Shown here: piece by piece, positions 1 through 11,783 of the stretch | How positions within the stretch are numbered: the first letter of the stretch is position 1 | Layout: every line of letters begins with the position of its first letter | Assembly (NCBI RefSeq): GCF_033473495.1 | Contig: NC_088939.1 | Location: 3,410,001 to 3,474,000 of the forward strand | Direction of reading: 5' to 3' | Length of the DNA: 64,000 bases | From: Cercospora beticola | Taxonomy: Eukaryota > Ascomycota > Dothideomycetes > Mycosphaerellales > Mycosphaerellaceae | The notes under the pieces: model-generated | Database searches by the model: none | The model's input: the letters and a program-made list of their open reading frames with translations, nothing else | Told to the model about the DNA's origin: nothing | Program-made: the position numbers and the translations under genes

Positions 1-2253
1 GAGATAAGAGGTATCTATTCTAAAGTTCTATAAGGAAGTAATTTAGGATTCTAAATAGAGATATATATAGAAGAATATAGTCTAAAAGGAACTAACTATA
101 TTAAGAAGTAATAATATCTAGATAGAGGTTATTCTATCTTAAGGAGCAAACTTTATTATATCTAAGTAGGTATTTAATATAAAGAGATTAATTAGTAGAG
201 CTATTAAGAAGTTTAAAGTAAAACTAGTTATAAGAAGTTTCTTTTAGAAGTTTAGAGTTAATTTCTAAGAGACCTTTATACTAATAGTTAGGTATAATAC
301 TTTAAGAGTATTTATAGCTATAGTTTATAAGAAGGATCTAGAACTCTACTAAGTAGATATAAATAATATATTTACTAAGAGTAAACTTTAAGAAGAAATC
401 TTTATAATTCTACTACTAGGAGTTAAGATTCTATCTAATATAGTTCTATAAATCCTAAGAAGCTTATATAGACTAAAGTAAGTAGTAAGAGACTAGAATA
501 AACTCTATATCTTAAAGTTAAAATAGATTAGGTTTATATAATTAGAAGTAGACCTATACTTTCTTATCTACTAGGAAAGGAATATTCTAATTCTAACTAA
601 TATAGATAATATTCTAATTATAGTACTAAAGCTAGAAGATATACTTTAGTTTAAGGAATAGCTAGGTAAGATATTTAAGATTAAAGATCGTAGAGAACTA
701 GAGAAAATCCTTAAGATAAAGTTAATAAGAGATAGATAAGCTAGAACTTTAAAGCTTAATTAAGAATACTTTATCTAAAAGAACTTTATAAAGCTAGGAA
801 TAACTAAGGAGATAGCTAACCTAACTCTCTTACTAATAGATAGCTATAATAGCCTAAAGCTAATAGACTTATATAATAAGAGAGAGAATAAGATAGAGTA
901 CGAAAGCTAAACTAGTACCTAGATATAGCCTATAGTTATAATAAGACTAGATATTACTTTCTCTCTTAGTAGGCTAAGCTTATATATTTCTAACCTAGCT
1001 AAGAGATACTTATAAGCTCTAAAGAAACTAATAAGGTATCTAAAGTTATTCTAAGACTTAGGATTAATATTTAGAAGAAATAGAGGAAGTCTAATAGGAT
1101 ACTTAGACTCTAACTATATAATAGATAAAGTAGATAGAGTCTTAATCCTTAGAAGTATCTTCTTTCTTTATAGAGCTCTAGTTTCCTAGATAAGTAGAAA
1201 GTAGAAGTCTATTATAATATTAATAATAGAAGCTAAGTATATAGCTATAAATATATATATAAAGTAGTCTTAATTCTTAGTAGTACTCTTAAGAGAGATA
1301 GACTATATAGAGTTAGTAGGAGAATACCTATTCTAGCTAACTATTAAAGCTTATTCTAATATAGTAAAAGAACTAAGGCTAGTATAAATTATAGGAGATA
1401 ATTAGATAGCTTTAACTCTTATTAAGAATAAATATACCTATAAGAGATCTAAATATATTAATATTATATATAACTATATTAGATATCTCTAGTAGTAGAG
1501 GAAGGTTATAGTAGAATATATTCTAATAAAAGAGATAGTTACTAATAGTCTAACTAAACTAAAGAATAGGCTATAGTTTTAGAAGCTTATAAGACAACTC
1601 TAGCTTATATAGAAAAGAGTAAAAGATTCTAGCTCTAACTATAGATTAAACTCTAGACCTAGAATTAATAAAAGAGGATACTTAATTAAGAGATATATAA
1701 TATTCTTAATTAAGTAATACTAAGCCTAGGAGTTATACTATAGGAGAAGTAGCTTACTATACTTAATAAGTAATTAGGATCTAAGGAAATATATAAAGCT
1801 TAGAAGCTAGACCTTAGAAGAGCAAAACAAAATACTATTACTATTAAGGACTATTAAGCGCTTAATACGTAATAGTATAATACTAGGTTAAGGAGTTAAA
1901 CTAAAATAGATTAGGTATATACCTCTAACTATATAACTATAGTACCTAATAACTTATTATAATTTAGAGATAGATTTAAATATAGGAATATAAGTAGAAG
2001 ACTATCTAGCCTAAGTAGGAGTATTAGAAAGTATAGTCTAGTTAGATATTCTAAGAGATACTTTAGAGATTAGAATTAGGTAATATAGGTTATATAATAC
2101 TAGGTTATATAACCTAGCTAATACCTATCTTAGGAGTAAGATATAACCTATAACTAATAAATATAATTAACTCGGTTAGTTCCTACTTATCGCCTCTACT
2201 TCTACTATATATTATATCTACGATACGAGCTTATCCGACGCCTCTATCTAATA
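1..2253 (+). mobile_element. Copia-A retrotransposon, 5'-truncated by the window edge (RT, RNase H, 3' LTR)
   Basis: This is the 3' half of a Ty1/copia element, heavily RIP-mutated. Around 550-720 the + strand still reads as copia reverse transcriptase: a tract like ILILTNIDNILIIVLKLED stands where a YVDD-type active site and its flanks are expected, followed by a KIFKIKD block (family: LxxxFxMKD). Around 1510-1575 a tract reading EIVTNSLTKLKN fits the copia RNase H end (family: ADxLTKxL). The same nucleotide blocks recur in reverse at 14.5-15.6 kb in the complete copy, so they are one family. Frames are broken by TAA/TAG and it cannot be functional. The 5' LTR, gag and integrase lie outside the window. 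A purine-rich tract directly precedes the LTR at 2022. Confidence 0.8.
2022..2253 (+). repeat. 3' LTR of the truncated copia-A copy
   Basis: It matches the reverse complement of the two LTRs at 13860-14089 and 19762-19991 over roughly the first 180 bases, starting TATTAGAAAG. The last 40-50 bases diverge, so the right border (about 2253, at CTAATA) is approximate. It starts and ends in TA, as a TG...CA LTR would after RIP. Confidence 0.7.
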
Positions 2254-3163
2254 AGACTTCTTATTAGCTCGCTTCTTTATATCTTATTTACCTACTTCTT
2301 TATATAGGCCTTCTAAGATTTCTAAGCTCTTTCGGTAAACTACTAGACTAGGTATTCTTCTTCCTAAGGCTATACTCTAGACAAAACTCTTCTACTTATA
2401 CTTAAGCGATTAATAGGCTCCTACGAGCTTTATAGCGTTATTCTAAACTCTATTACCTACTAGCTAACGCTCTCTTCTAAGCTCTTTCGTCTTAGCTCTT
2501 CTAAGTATATAACGTATTTACTTCCTACCTTAATAACGCGTACGCTCTCTAAGTCCTCCTAAAACTCTTTAGAGGTAGATAGTTTAGATCTAAAGACTAC
2601 GTTTTAGATAACTTATTATCCTTTTAGCTTTAAATACTTTTAGCTAAGAATTCCTTCTATATACTAGAGATATTCTATTAATACCTAGGAGTTCTACGGC
2701 TCTTTTATACGCTTACGATTAAGCGGACCTACTTCTAATATAAGTAGGTCGTCGTTAAATAGTTTTTAAAACTATTTTAGTAGTAGTTCTCTATTTAGAA
2801 TAATCTTAGTAAAACTATACTAGATTTCGTACTCTACTACTCTATTCTACTATACTATATACTTTACTAGTATAGTCGAGGTATTACCTCTTCTACCTAT
2901 TTCTACTTATAGCTACGTAGAGGCGTATAATTAGTCTTTATAGGCTAGAATAGTAAATACTTAGAGGAGTAACTTTAAGAGAGCTTATATAATACTAACT
3001 TAGTATAAGTTTATAGTAATATAGAATAGAAGAATTAGGATAATAGATTAAGATAGAATAAACTAAATAGACTATTAGAAGTTTAGGAAGTCTTTAGGAA
3101 GTAATTTAATAACGTAATATCTATAGTATACTCTTTAGATACTTAGTACTAGCTAGAATAAAC

Positions 3164-3164
<1 letters not shown>
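2254..3164. other. RIP-saturated DNA, no family recognised
   Basis: TpA-rich sequence with almost no CpA or TpG and stops in every frame. I recognise no transposon domain. A perfect 9-bp inverted repeat (GACCTACTT at 2726-2734, AAGTAGGTC at 2742-2750) is present but has no context. Confidence 0.6.

Positions 3165-3211
<47 letters not shown>
3165..3211. repeat. (CTAT)n microsatellite, about 11.75 units
   Basis: Uninterrupted CTAT tetranucleotide run. Similar short tetranucleotide runs sit at the 3' ends of LINEs and SINE-like repeats elsewhere in this window, but neither flank here matches those 3' ends. Confidence 0.95.
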
Positions 3212-3239
3212 CTCTATAGAGTAGAGGATATCTCTAGAT

Positions 3240-4330
3240 AATAATTAAACTCGGAGGACGAATATATATATTAGATACGAGGTATCGATATCTAGAAGAA
3301 CTAAAAATAAGTAAAAATAGAAGAATAGTAGAACTTCTAGAATATAGAAAGTATATTACTATATACCTAAGATATATAGTATCGTATAGTACTATTAACT
3401 ATCGGAGCCTATATTAAGATATATATACTCTAAATATAATAAAGTCTAGAGTAGCTAGAGAAAAGAGATTTAATATAGTAGAAGAGAGTAGAGATAGTAT
3501 ATAATAAACGATAGTAGTAGCTAGTAATAATATTTTATAGAGGTAAATACTAGTATAAATAGAGTAAGTAGAAGAGTAAGTAAAATAAGGAGAAGAACGA
3601 GCTAAGTAGATATAAGAGCGAACTAAGAAGGTAGAAAAGTAAGTAGAATAGGTAGGAAAACGAGTAGAATAAGTAGAAGAGAAATTAAAATAGCTAGAGA
3701 AATTAGCTACGAAGATACTAATAGTCGAATAAATTATAACTATTATATAAGAGTAAGTAGTAGTAAGTATTTAGAAATAACTATAACTAGCTAATATAGG
3801 CGTATCTACTAATAGAAGTCGCTTATATATAGAAGTAGTACGTATATCTCTAGATAGCTAACTAAGTAATATCTATAGCCTAACTATAAGTATAACTCTA
3901 TTAGCTTTTATAAACTCTCTCTACTATATAATAGATATCTCGAGAGCTAATAAGGCTAAGAAAGCGAATACCTACTCTAGTATAGTCTAGAAGTATATAA
4001 AGAGAGAGATATAAGGAGTTAAAGGATAAGAATAGTAGCGCTATATAGTAGTTACTAAGAACCTACGTAATACTAACCGAATCTATATAGCTTATATAAA
4101 CGAGAGCGAGTTAGATTAGGTTAGAAAGGCGATATTAAAGACTATAGCTATAATACCTAGAAGCTATATACTATAGAACTAGCTTTACTCGATTAAGGTC
4201 GATAATACTAATCGTATAGCTATAATTACTAAGACTAGGAATATCTAATTAGAAGTAATTAAGATATTAGGAAAAGAGAACGAGACTAAAATCGCTAAGA
4301 TTATAGAAGTATACTCTACGTAACCTATAA
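3240..4330 (+). pseudogene. LINE ORF1 (gag-like) relic
   Basis: Read on the + strand with stops tolerated, 3560-3720 is a Lys/Glu-rich, coiled-coil-like stretch. From about 4040 to 4320 the frame resembles the middle of ORF1 proteins of fungal Tad1-type LINEs: a block reading LYSIKVDNTNRIAIITK followed by LGKENETKIAKI. The zinc-knuckle end and ORF2 are missing; the Fot/pogo transposase follows directly, so this is a fragment. The assignment rests on my memory of the family pattern, and RIP-mutated DNA gives protein-like text easily. A different gag-like protein is possible. Confidence 0.4.
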
Positions 4331-4339
4331 CTCTATATA

Positions 4340-6300
4340 AACCTATAGTTTCTAGCGTTTCTTAATATATTTAGTTATTAATTATACTACTATTATAGAT
4401 ACTATACTATAGGTACTAGACTAGCTTAGTAAATAAGATAAGCTAAATATTTCTATAGCCTTAAGGAAGTTTAAAGTAGACCGTAGTAGTCTTAGTAACT
4501 ACTAGAATAGTAAAACTAGTAGTAAGGTAGATAAGTTTAAATCGTAACGTATTCTTAACTACCTTTAAGAGGTATCTCTTATCGTATATATTAATAGATA
4601 TACCTACTATAGAATACTTCTAACTCTATTAATAGTTCTTAATTTTATATATAAGATTAGTAGTTATAGGCCTAGAAATAACTAGGTACTAAGGTTCGTA
4701 AAGAAGTAGCCTAATTAGATTACTTCTAAGTATCTTATACTAATCGAGTATTTACGCTTTAAAGCTAATTCTAAGTAGTTATTTAATTAGTACTTTAAGC
4801 TTCTAAAGACTAAGATTGCTTAATATAAGATTAAGTCTAAGAATATATATAATATAGATAAGAAAGAGTTTATAATTAGCTTTATAAATAAGATAAAGCG
4901 TATTTATATAAAATACGCTTTAGAGATAAAGAAGATACTTAGAAACATTTACTCTAGTAACTATAAATAGATTACTATCTTAGCTAGTATCTACGCTAAT
5001 AGTTTATAGCTACCTCTAATAATAATTTATAAAGCTTAAGAAAGTAATATTTAAGGTAGCTAGGTATAGGATTTTAACTCTAAGATCTATAAGGTTTACT
5101 AGCAAACCTCTAAGACTAGATAGACTAATAATAGACTTAGTTTTATATAGCTTAGAGACGTATTTAATAGATATATAAAGGCTAAGATATAGCTAAAGTA
5201 GAGGCTCTTAATTCTAGATAGCTATAGCTCTTATATAACTATAAAGTTTATTAACTTTACTTTAGAAAAGAAGATTCTAATTATAGTATTTCTACTATAT
5301 AGTACCTACTGCCTATAGCTACTAGATATATTATTATTTAGGCCCTTATCTATTAGATATAGCTAGGAGCTTAATAAGCTAAATATAGAGTACTAAGAGC
5401 TATCTATAGTAAGAAAGCGGAACTTCCTTAGGTTATTTTAGCCTATATTTACCTAGGCCTTTACTAAGAAGAATATCCTTAGCTCCTTTAGTAAGACTAG
5501 TATTTATCTACTAGATCTATTAGTAATACTTAGTATATAGTAGCTAGAATTAAGGCTAGCTACTACTAGCTTAAAGGCCTTAAGCTATACTTTAACCTAC
5601 TTAGAATTAAGCCTCTATCTTATACGTAGTATATTTAGATAGATACTATTTAAAGTATTTAATCTTAAGTATTATAAATAACTATAAAGCCTCTATAATA
5701 AGCTATTTACTATATAAGCTTAGAACTAGGTACTTAAGGCTAAAAACTATAGCTTAAGGTAGGCTATTACTAATAAGAAGAAATATAAGACTAAGAGTAA
5801 GAGTCTAATTAATAACTAGCGTAAACTAAATATAGATAGTACTATAATATATAGCTCTTAGAAGATAAAGGAATCTAATAACTTTATAGCTTAATAATAG
5901 CTAAATAAAGAGGTAGAATAAGCTAAGAAGGAGGCTTAGAAGTAAGCTAAGAAACTAGCTAATATATAGGAATTAATTATAAAGGAATAGTAGAAGTTAG
6001 AAAGGCTTAATTAGCGTATAACTAAGTAAGAATAAGCTACTAAAGTAAAGGTAGAGGTATAACGTATTAAAGAAGATAAGATAGCTAATAGATAGCTCTA
6101 GTAATACTTTAATTAATTATAAAAGGCTCTAAAGCGATTAAAATAAGTAGAGTTAAAGGCACTACCTCTATAGTCTATATTTATAGAGCTTATAAAGCTA
6201 GTAGTAAGTATATAGGCTAATCTAGCTAAACTATTAAGAATACGATAACTAAGTAGGAAGGTAGTACTAAACTTTTAGTTTAGTAAGCTTAATATATAGC
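4340..6300 (+). mobile_element. Fot/pogo-type (Tc1-mariner) DNA transposon, RIP-inactivated transposase
   Basis: One + strand frame carries the pogo/Fot transposase layout in order. A CENP-B-type DNA-binding stretch lies near 4600-4760. Next comes FKLLKTKI...YKIKSKNIYNIDKKEF at about 4790-4880; the family has NIYNMDExGF, so the first catalytic Asp is at the NID position. A later block reads RLLILDSYSSY at about 5206-5240 (family RLLxLDGHxSH). Then follow LLYSTYCL and LLDILLFRPL at about 5290-5350 (family PPHSTHxLQPLDVxxFxPL). Gly, His and Gln codons have become Ser, Tyr and stop, as RIP predicts. The C-terminal part to about 6300 is low-complexity Lys/Glu-rich. I could not find the terminal inverted repeats, so both borders are approximate. 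Confidence 0.8.
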
Positions 6301-6756
6301 AATTATAATATAGTTTAAATTATATTAATCTATATAGTAATAGTTAAGAAATACTACCTTAAAAACATACTAGAATTATAGACTTATAAGGTTCTATAGG
6401 TTATATAAAGTATACTTCTATAGATTAGCTAAAAAGATAGTATAAAGATATATAGGTCGATAATTATCTACCTAATAAAAGGCAACGATATAGCACGCCT
6501 ACTACGAGACTAGTACTTCTACGTAGTAGAGGAATTAGTATATACTCGGATTTATAAACTACGCCGAAGACCTATATAGTACTATAAGTACTAGGAGATA
6601 GACTATATTATATATATAAGTAGCAAACTATAGAGGTATACTAAGTACGCGCAAGAAGGCTACTGCTAGTAAATATATAGCAACTCCCCGCATAGGCCCG
6701 AAAGAGAACTATATCGGTATAAGATAAAAAAAAAATTAAATCGACTATAGGTAGTC
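6301..6756. other. Transition from RIP-saturated DNA to a normal-composition island
   Basis: TpA-rich sequence without a recognisable element. CpA/TpG begin to reappear after about 6480 and become normal by 6760. A poly-A run lies at about 6727-6735. Confidence 0.5.
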
Positions 6757-7840
6757 GTCTCTCTCCGCTGCCGGAATATCGCCGTTCCTCGATCTTAGAT
6801 GCATTATCCACTCTTTCGTTATGTCCTCGATAATGTTCGAGCTTGCTTTACCTGCACGTCCTGGCGTACTTGTATACTAGCTCACATCTATAGAGTATCT
6901 TTAACGCAGCTAGGCCAGATATATCCGCCGCAGGATAGCGTTCGCACGAGCATCCGACTTGAGCTGGTCGATTGATGTCATGATACTGACGGTTGAAATG
7001 TGCAGACCTAGTAGCCACAAATGCGTATAACCGCAAACAGCCGGTAAAAGCTGGAAAAATTGGGAGACGGTCTGGGGACATGCAAAACCAACTGACAAAA
7101 GTGTCAACATCGAAACTCGCGTAGTTTTGTCTCCGAGGCTTTCATCCAACTCTTGACGAATCGTGACTGCATTCGGATTGATACATCTTGCCTGATGCAT
7201 GAGTTTGACTCCTTTCTGGTCGGTCAGCTTTGTCGCTTTTCTCTTCTTCACCGGGGCGGATGCTCCTTGTGCACTGACTTGCAGGTTGGCGGATTCTCTT
7301 ATGATGCTGGAGTCTGGCAGCGTGCGCAAAACGCTTGTCGCGCAAGAAGCTGGCATTGCAGCCTGAATGGCGGTACTCTTGTTCGTATCCCATCGCATAG
7401 CCGGGATGTATTGCCCTTCGTCTAAAAGGGGAACTGTTACAGCATGGCTGGAATCTTGCAATCCGTCTGCTGCTAGACGCCTAAGATGCTGTTGCAGTGT
7501 CTCTAGGGCACGCTAGAATAGTAACTCGAAATGAGGAAGCACAGCGGTCGCCAGTTAGTGTTAGTTATATATTAATTGCTAAAAGTCGGAGAAAATTCGG
7601 CTATAAAGCTCTTTAATAATCTGGAGTAGTTAGTATATCTTACTAAAGTAATGCTCCCGCTTCTTATATCGTTAATAGGATAGCCGATATCTATAATTTC
7701 CCTTATAGATAAGCGCTATAAACTAGCTCTAGACTTATATATCTAGATATAGGAGATACCTATATATATTACTTTATTAATATTCTAAATCTATACTTTA
7801 GTTATCTCGACTAGGTTAGTTAAGGTAAAAATCCTAAGCT
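6757..7840 (-). pseudogene. Broken minus-strand gene of unknown family, cut by the copia-B2 insertion
   Basis: A minus-strand frame is open from 7461 down to 6910 with ordinary codon use and no homopolymer bias. It holds a basic patch (KKRKATK) and a Leu-rich segment around TRVSMLTLLSVGFACPQ. No methionine start is present and both ends run into stops. Downstream in the same frame TAG, TAA and TAG fall before a last TAG near 6757. Upstream TAG (7513-7515) and TAA (7555-7557) interrupt an amphipathic Leu/Gln-rich stretch. All are TAA or TAG, consistent with Gln codons changed by C-to-T at CpA. The frame can be followed, with more such stops, to the copia-B2 border at 7840. The family is not recognised. 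Reading above 7560 is weaker because RIP is denser there. Confidence 0.55.
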
Positions 7841-7845
7841 ATAAT

Positions 7846-8036
7846 TATAGATAGGCTCCTCTATAGAAAGTATTCGATTAAGTATTAAAGTTAGTATAAT
7901 AAAGATATCTAATTCTATAGAAGATAGCGAACGAGCTAGCTCTATATACTACTACTAGAATAGAATATCTATATTCCGATAGTTAGAGCTTAAGCTAGTT
8001 TATACGAGGTAGCTACTATACTATACTAATCCGATA
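7846..8036 (-). repeat. 3' LTR of copia-B2
   Basis: 191 bp. In element orientation it starts TATCGGATTAG and ends in TATA, i.e. TG...CA after RIP. It resembles the 25328-25518 LTR more than the 8579-8774 LTR: both share the block GTATTCGATTAAGTATTAAA. ATAAT precedes it. Confidence 0.8.
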
Positions 8037-8578
8037 CTAGTAATCTCTCTTTTCTTATATAAACTCGCCTAAAAACGTAATAAAATAATACTTCTAATAG
8101 TTAATAGCCTTTCTCTAGCTTATAATTAGCTAGTAGCTACTTCTCTATTCTAAATCGTCTTTAATTTACTAAAATCGAATCGCCTTACTAAGTTAATTTA
8201 TCTTTTAACCTATTCTTAGATACTATACGTTATAGTTCCTTAATTAATAAGAGTTATTAAGGCCTTATTCGGTATTATCTTAGTTATAGTATCGGTAGAG
8301 TTCGTAGTTCTATTAATCTAGCGTATCTTATAAACCTCTCTAGCTTTATATATCTATCTTAGTACTATAATATTAATTATTAAGTATTTCTTCTTAGTAG
8401 TACCGAGCTTAGCTATATATTCGTAAAGCGAGAGTAAGTTAGTATAGACGATTAATAGTAAGGCCGGTTTATTTAGTCGCTATAAGATTATAGATAGAGT
8501 AGTATTAATACTAAATACTATATTAATACTATAGCTAATAGTATATATCTCTAATATAAGAACTAAGCGTATTACGCG
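8037..8578 (-). repeat. Duplicated 3' internal segment of copia-B
   Basis: This segment repeats, with some 5-10% differences by eye, the sequence 8775-9320 that adjoins the next LTR. Both stop at the same motif, GCGTATTACGCG, after which this copy is cut by LTR 8579-8774. It is the stump of B2's own 3' internal region. Confidence 0.75.
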
Positions 8579-8774
8579 TATAGGTAGGCTCCTCTATAGA
8601 GGGTATTTAGTTAGGTAACAAAAGGTAGTATATAAAGATTTATATTATAATTCTATAGGAGGTAGCGAACGAGCTAGCTCTATATACTACTACCGGAACG
8701 GAATATCTATATACCGGTAGTTAGAGCTTATGCCGGTTTATACGAGGTAGCTACTATACTATACTAATCCGATA
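8579..8774 (-). repeat. Internal LTR, subtype copia-B1
   Basis: 196 bp. Unlike the two outer LTRs it carries the middle block GTATTTAGTTAGGTAACAAA, which matches the + strand LTR at 60435-60626. It marks the 3' end of a B1 element lying inside B2. Confidence 0.8.
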
Positions 8775-11700
8775 CTAGCAATCTCTCTTTTCTCGTATAA
8801 ACTCGCCTAAAAACGCAATAAAACAATACCTCTAATAGTTAATAGCCTTTCTCTAGCTTATAATTAGCCGGTAGCTACTTCTCTATTCTAAATCGTCTTT
8901 AATTCACCGAGTTCGAATCGCCTTACCGAGTTGATTTATCTCTTAACCTATCCTTAGATACCGCACGTTATAGTTCCTTAATTAATAAGAGTTATTAAGG
9001 CCTTATTCGGTATTGTCTTAGTTATAGTATCGGTAGAGTTAGTAGTACTATTAATCTAGCGTACTTTATAAACCTCTCTTGTCTCGTATATCTGTCTTAA
9101 TACTATAATATCGATTATTAAGCGTTTCTCCTTAGTAGTACCGAGCTTAACTATATATTCGTAAAGTAAGAGTAAGTTAGTATAGACGATTAATAGTAAG
9201 GCCGGTTTGTCTAGTCGCTATAAGATTATAGATAGGGTAGTATTAATACTAAATACTATATTAATACCGTAGCTAATAGTATATATCTCTAATATAAGGA
9301 CTAAGCGTATTACGCGTTTACTCTTAGTTAAGCTCTAATAGACGATATTGCTAGTTACGGTAAATAAGCTAGTAGCGGTTAATTCGGTACTAATAACGAT
9401 TAGGTAACCGATTTGTAATAAGAAGTCCTTATTGTTTGCGAATAAGCCGTTAATAAAGATATATAACGCTATCGAATTAAGGTTTAGTAGTTAGTATATT
9501 AAACTATAGTTAAGGTTGTTTATTTACTATTAGATTCGCTTATTAAGGGCCTTAATATCGTTAGAGGTTAGTGTCTTTAATTAAGCTGCTACTAAGAGGT
9601 TAAAAGTAGCTTCTAGTTAATATATAGACGCTAGGTAAGCGCCTCGTACTCGTTATACTACGTAGCTATCGACGTCGTAAATAAGGCTAAGTTATTTACC
9701 TTATCCTTTTAGTATAATATAGATGTTATCGTTATCTAATAATATAGTATATCTATTAAAGGTTAAGGGCGTATTAGCTATTAGTCGTTCCTTAGGTTTG
9801 CTTATAAATACGAGGTTTTTAGCCTCTATACGCTAGAACTCTTAGTTAGCGAGGATTAGCGTATTATCGGTTTGTATTCCGACGATTCTAGTTCTAGGTA
9901 ATTCCGAGATAGTAATTAGTAAGTATAGATTAAACGAGCTAGTTACTATATAGAGTTTATCCTTATAGTAGTTACTATACGTATTAAACTAATAGGTGCC
10001 TAATTCTACTAGTCTATAGAGTAGTAGGATAACTCTTATAATTATGCCGTAGTAGTTATACTCTAGTTCCTTAGGTAGTAACGCTAGAACGACTCGGTTT
10101 AGTTCGGTAGTTAACTATATATACGCTTAGCTAATGTCGCGTAATTCTAGCGTAAAACCTTACTTAATTAGAGTCGTAGCGAGGCTAATAATTACTCGCT
10201 ATAATACTCGCTAGATTATCGGTAACTATATTAGTATCGTTTCCTTATTACGGTCGTTATATCCTTAAATAATAAGCCTTAATTTCTTATAGAGTTGTCC
10301 GTTACTACGCTTCTTAACCTTATAGACTATACGTGATTTAAATAGTCGGTAGTTACCGTGCCTCTATTAGTTATAAGGTTCAAATACGATAACTCGGTTA
10401 ATTAGCCCTTTAATCTCTACCTTAGTTAATACCTTAAATAGACGGCCTAGTTCTATAATAACCTTAGTAGCTCTTAGTTTAATTAATTCGTCTATAGTAC
10501 GCTATTCCTTAGTATTAACTATAGTAGTCGCTTCCGCTAGTATTAGTTTTAGCTTATTCTTTAATCCTTTTAGCCTTCTATATTTCCGAGGTACTATCGG
10601 AGGTTCTAGCTCTAGTTCGTAGTCGCTATCGTTACTAGTAGGTTCTAGTTAATTATGCTCGGAGTTATTAGCTTCTGCCTCTATCTCGTTATCGTTACTT
10701 AGGTATAGCTTAACTAAGGTAATTCTAAATCGTATCGGTCTACTAGGTAACTCTACGGTATAGTCTTCGTTCTTAATACGGTTTAGTAGGTAAGGGCTAG
10801 TCTATTAACCTAATTTACGCTAAACGAGTACCTTATTCCCTAGTAGTAGTTTCTTTACTACGAGTAAATTAGAGCTATTACGAGTGTTTAGAGTATTACG
10901 GATTAAACGTTCTAATTAAAGGCGTTTAAGTTCAGCTATAGCCTTATAGATAGCGAGGGCTCGTTGTTTAATATCCGGCGTAGAGGTGCTTATTAATAGT
11001 AGTCGTAGATAGGCACCGAATACTAGTAAGGTTAGTACTAAACCTCGAGGTCTAGTAGTATTATTAATAGCCTTAATAGCTATTTATAATACCGTATCGT
11101 TCGGAAGGTTAGTTTCCGATTTAATAATATCGAACGCTCGTCGTAGTAGTATATAGTATCGTTCGACCTTACTAATACTATTATATACCTCTACGGGTAC
11201 CTCTTTAGTAGTAATATCTATAGCCGCTATATACTACTAGAATTCGTCCGTACGGAAGTTAATACTAGCGTCGTAGACAATACGTTCCGGTAGCCCTTAA
11301 TAGACGTTAATCTAGTAGGTACGTAAGGTATTCTAAACTACCTTAGTAGTTATATTAGGTAGGAATCGTACGGCCTAGAAAGTAGTAGCCGTATTAACGA
11401 CGTATAGAACTAGTCGTTTAGGCTGTCCGAGGTATATAATATTAACGATAACCTCCGTATTAAAGTTAATATTATCGTTACGGAGGGTAAATTTAAATCG
11501 CCTAGGTACTTATCTATAGAATTAGTATAACCTATAGTGCTTAGTAATACGCTAGAGAGTATACTTATTATGTTTAGTACTAATTCGGTCTAGTACGGCG
11601 GCTAGCTTATTAATAGAGGGGTAGCCGAATCGGCGGTATAGCGTTCTTAACTCGCTCTTAGAGAGGTTATATATAGCTAGGTAGGTATATTCGTCGAGTA

Positions 11701-11783
11701 ATAGCTAAGAGTAACTCTATTTACGAATAATAGGTATAGTAACCTTATTATTACCTTAGATTAGTAGGTTCTTCTAGTTATTA
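8775..11783 (-). pseudogene. Copia-B1 pol: integrase, reverse transcriptase and RNase H (first part of a LINE-split gene)
   Basis: The reverse complement of 10.9-11.78 kb matches the integrase region of the + strand copy at 63.0-63.9 kb nearly base for base, including the FGH zinc-binding block and the region after the third catalytic residue. RT and RNase H follow toward 8775, as in Ty1/copia order. RIP stops are frequent, but many CpG and some CpA remain (for example near 8905, 10379 and 10931), so it is less mutated than copia-A. At 11783 the gene is interrupted by the LINE and resumes at 22978. Confidence 0.75.

Noticed and set aside
2726..2750. 9-bp inverted repeat as a terminator or transposon end.
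   Set aside because: No associated gene, TA duplication or partner was found.
7142..7425. Open frames on both strands overlapping the 7-kb gene relic.
   Set aside because: They are short, lack continuity past 7140-7425 and have no RIP-type stop pattern; they are shadows of the main frame.
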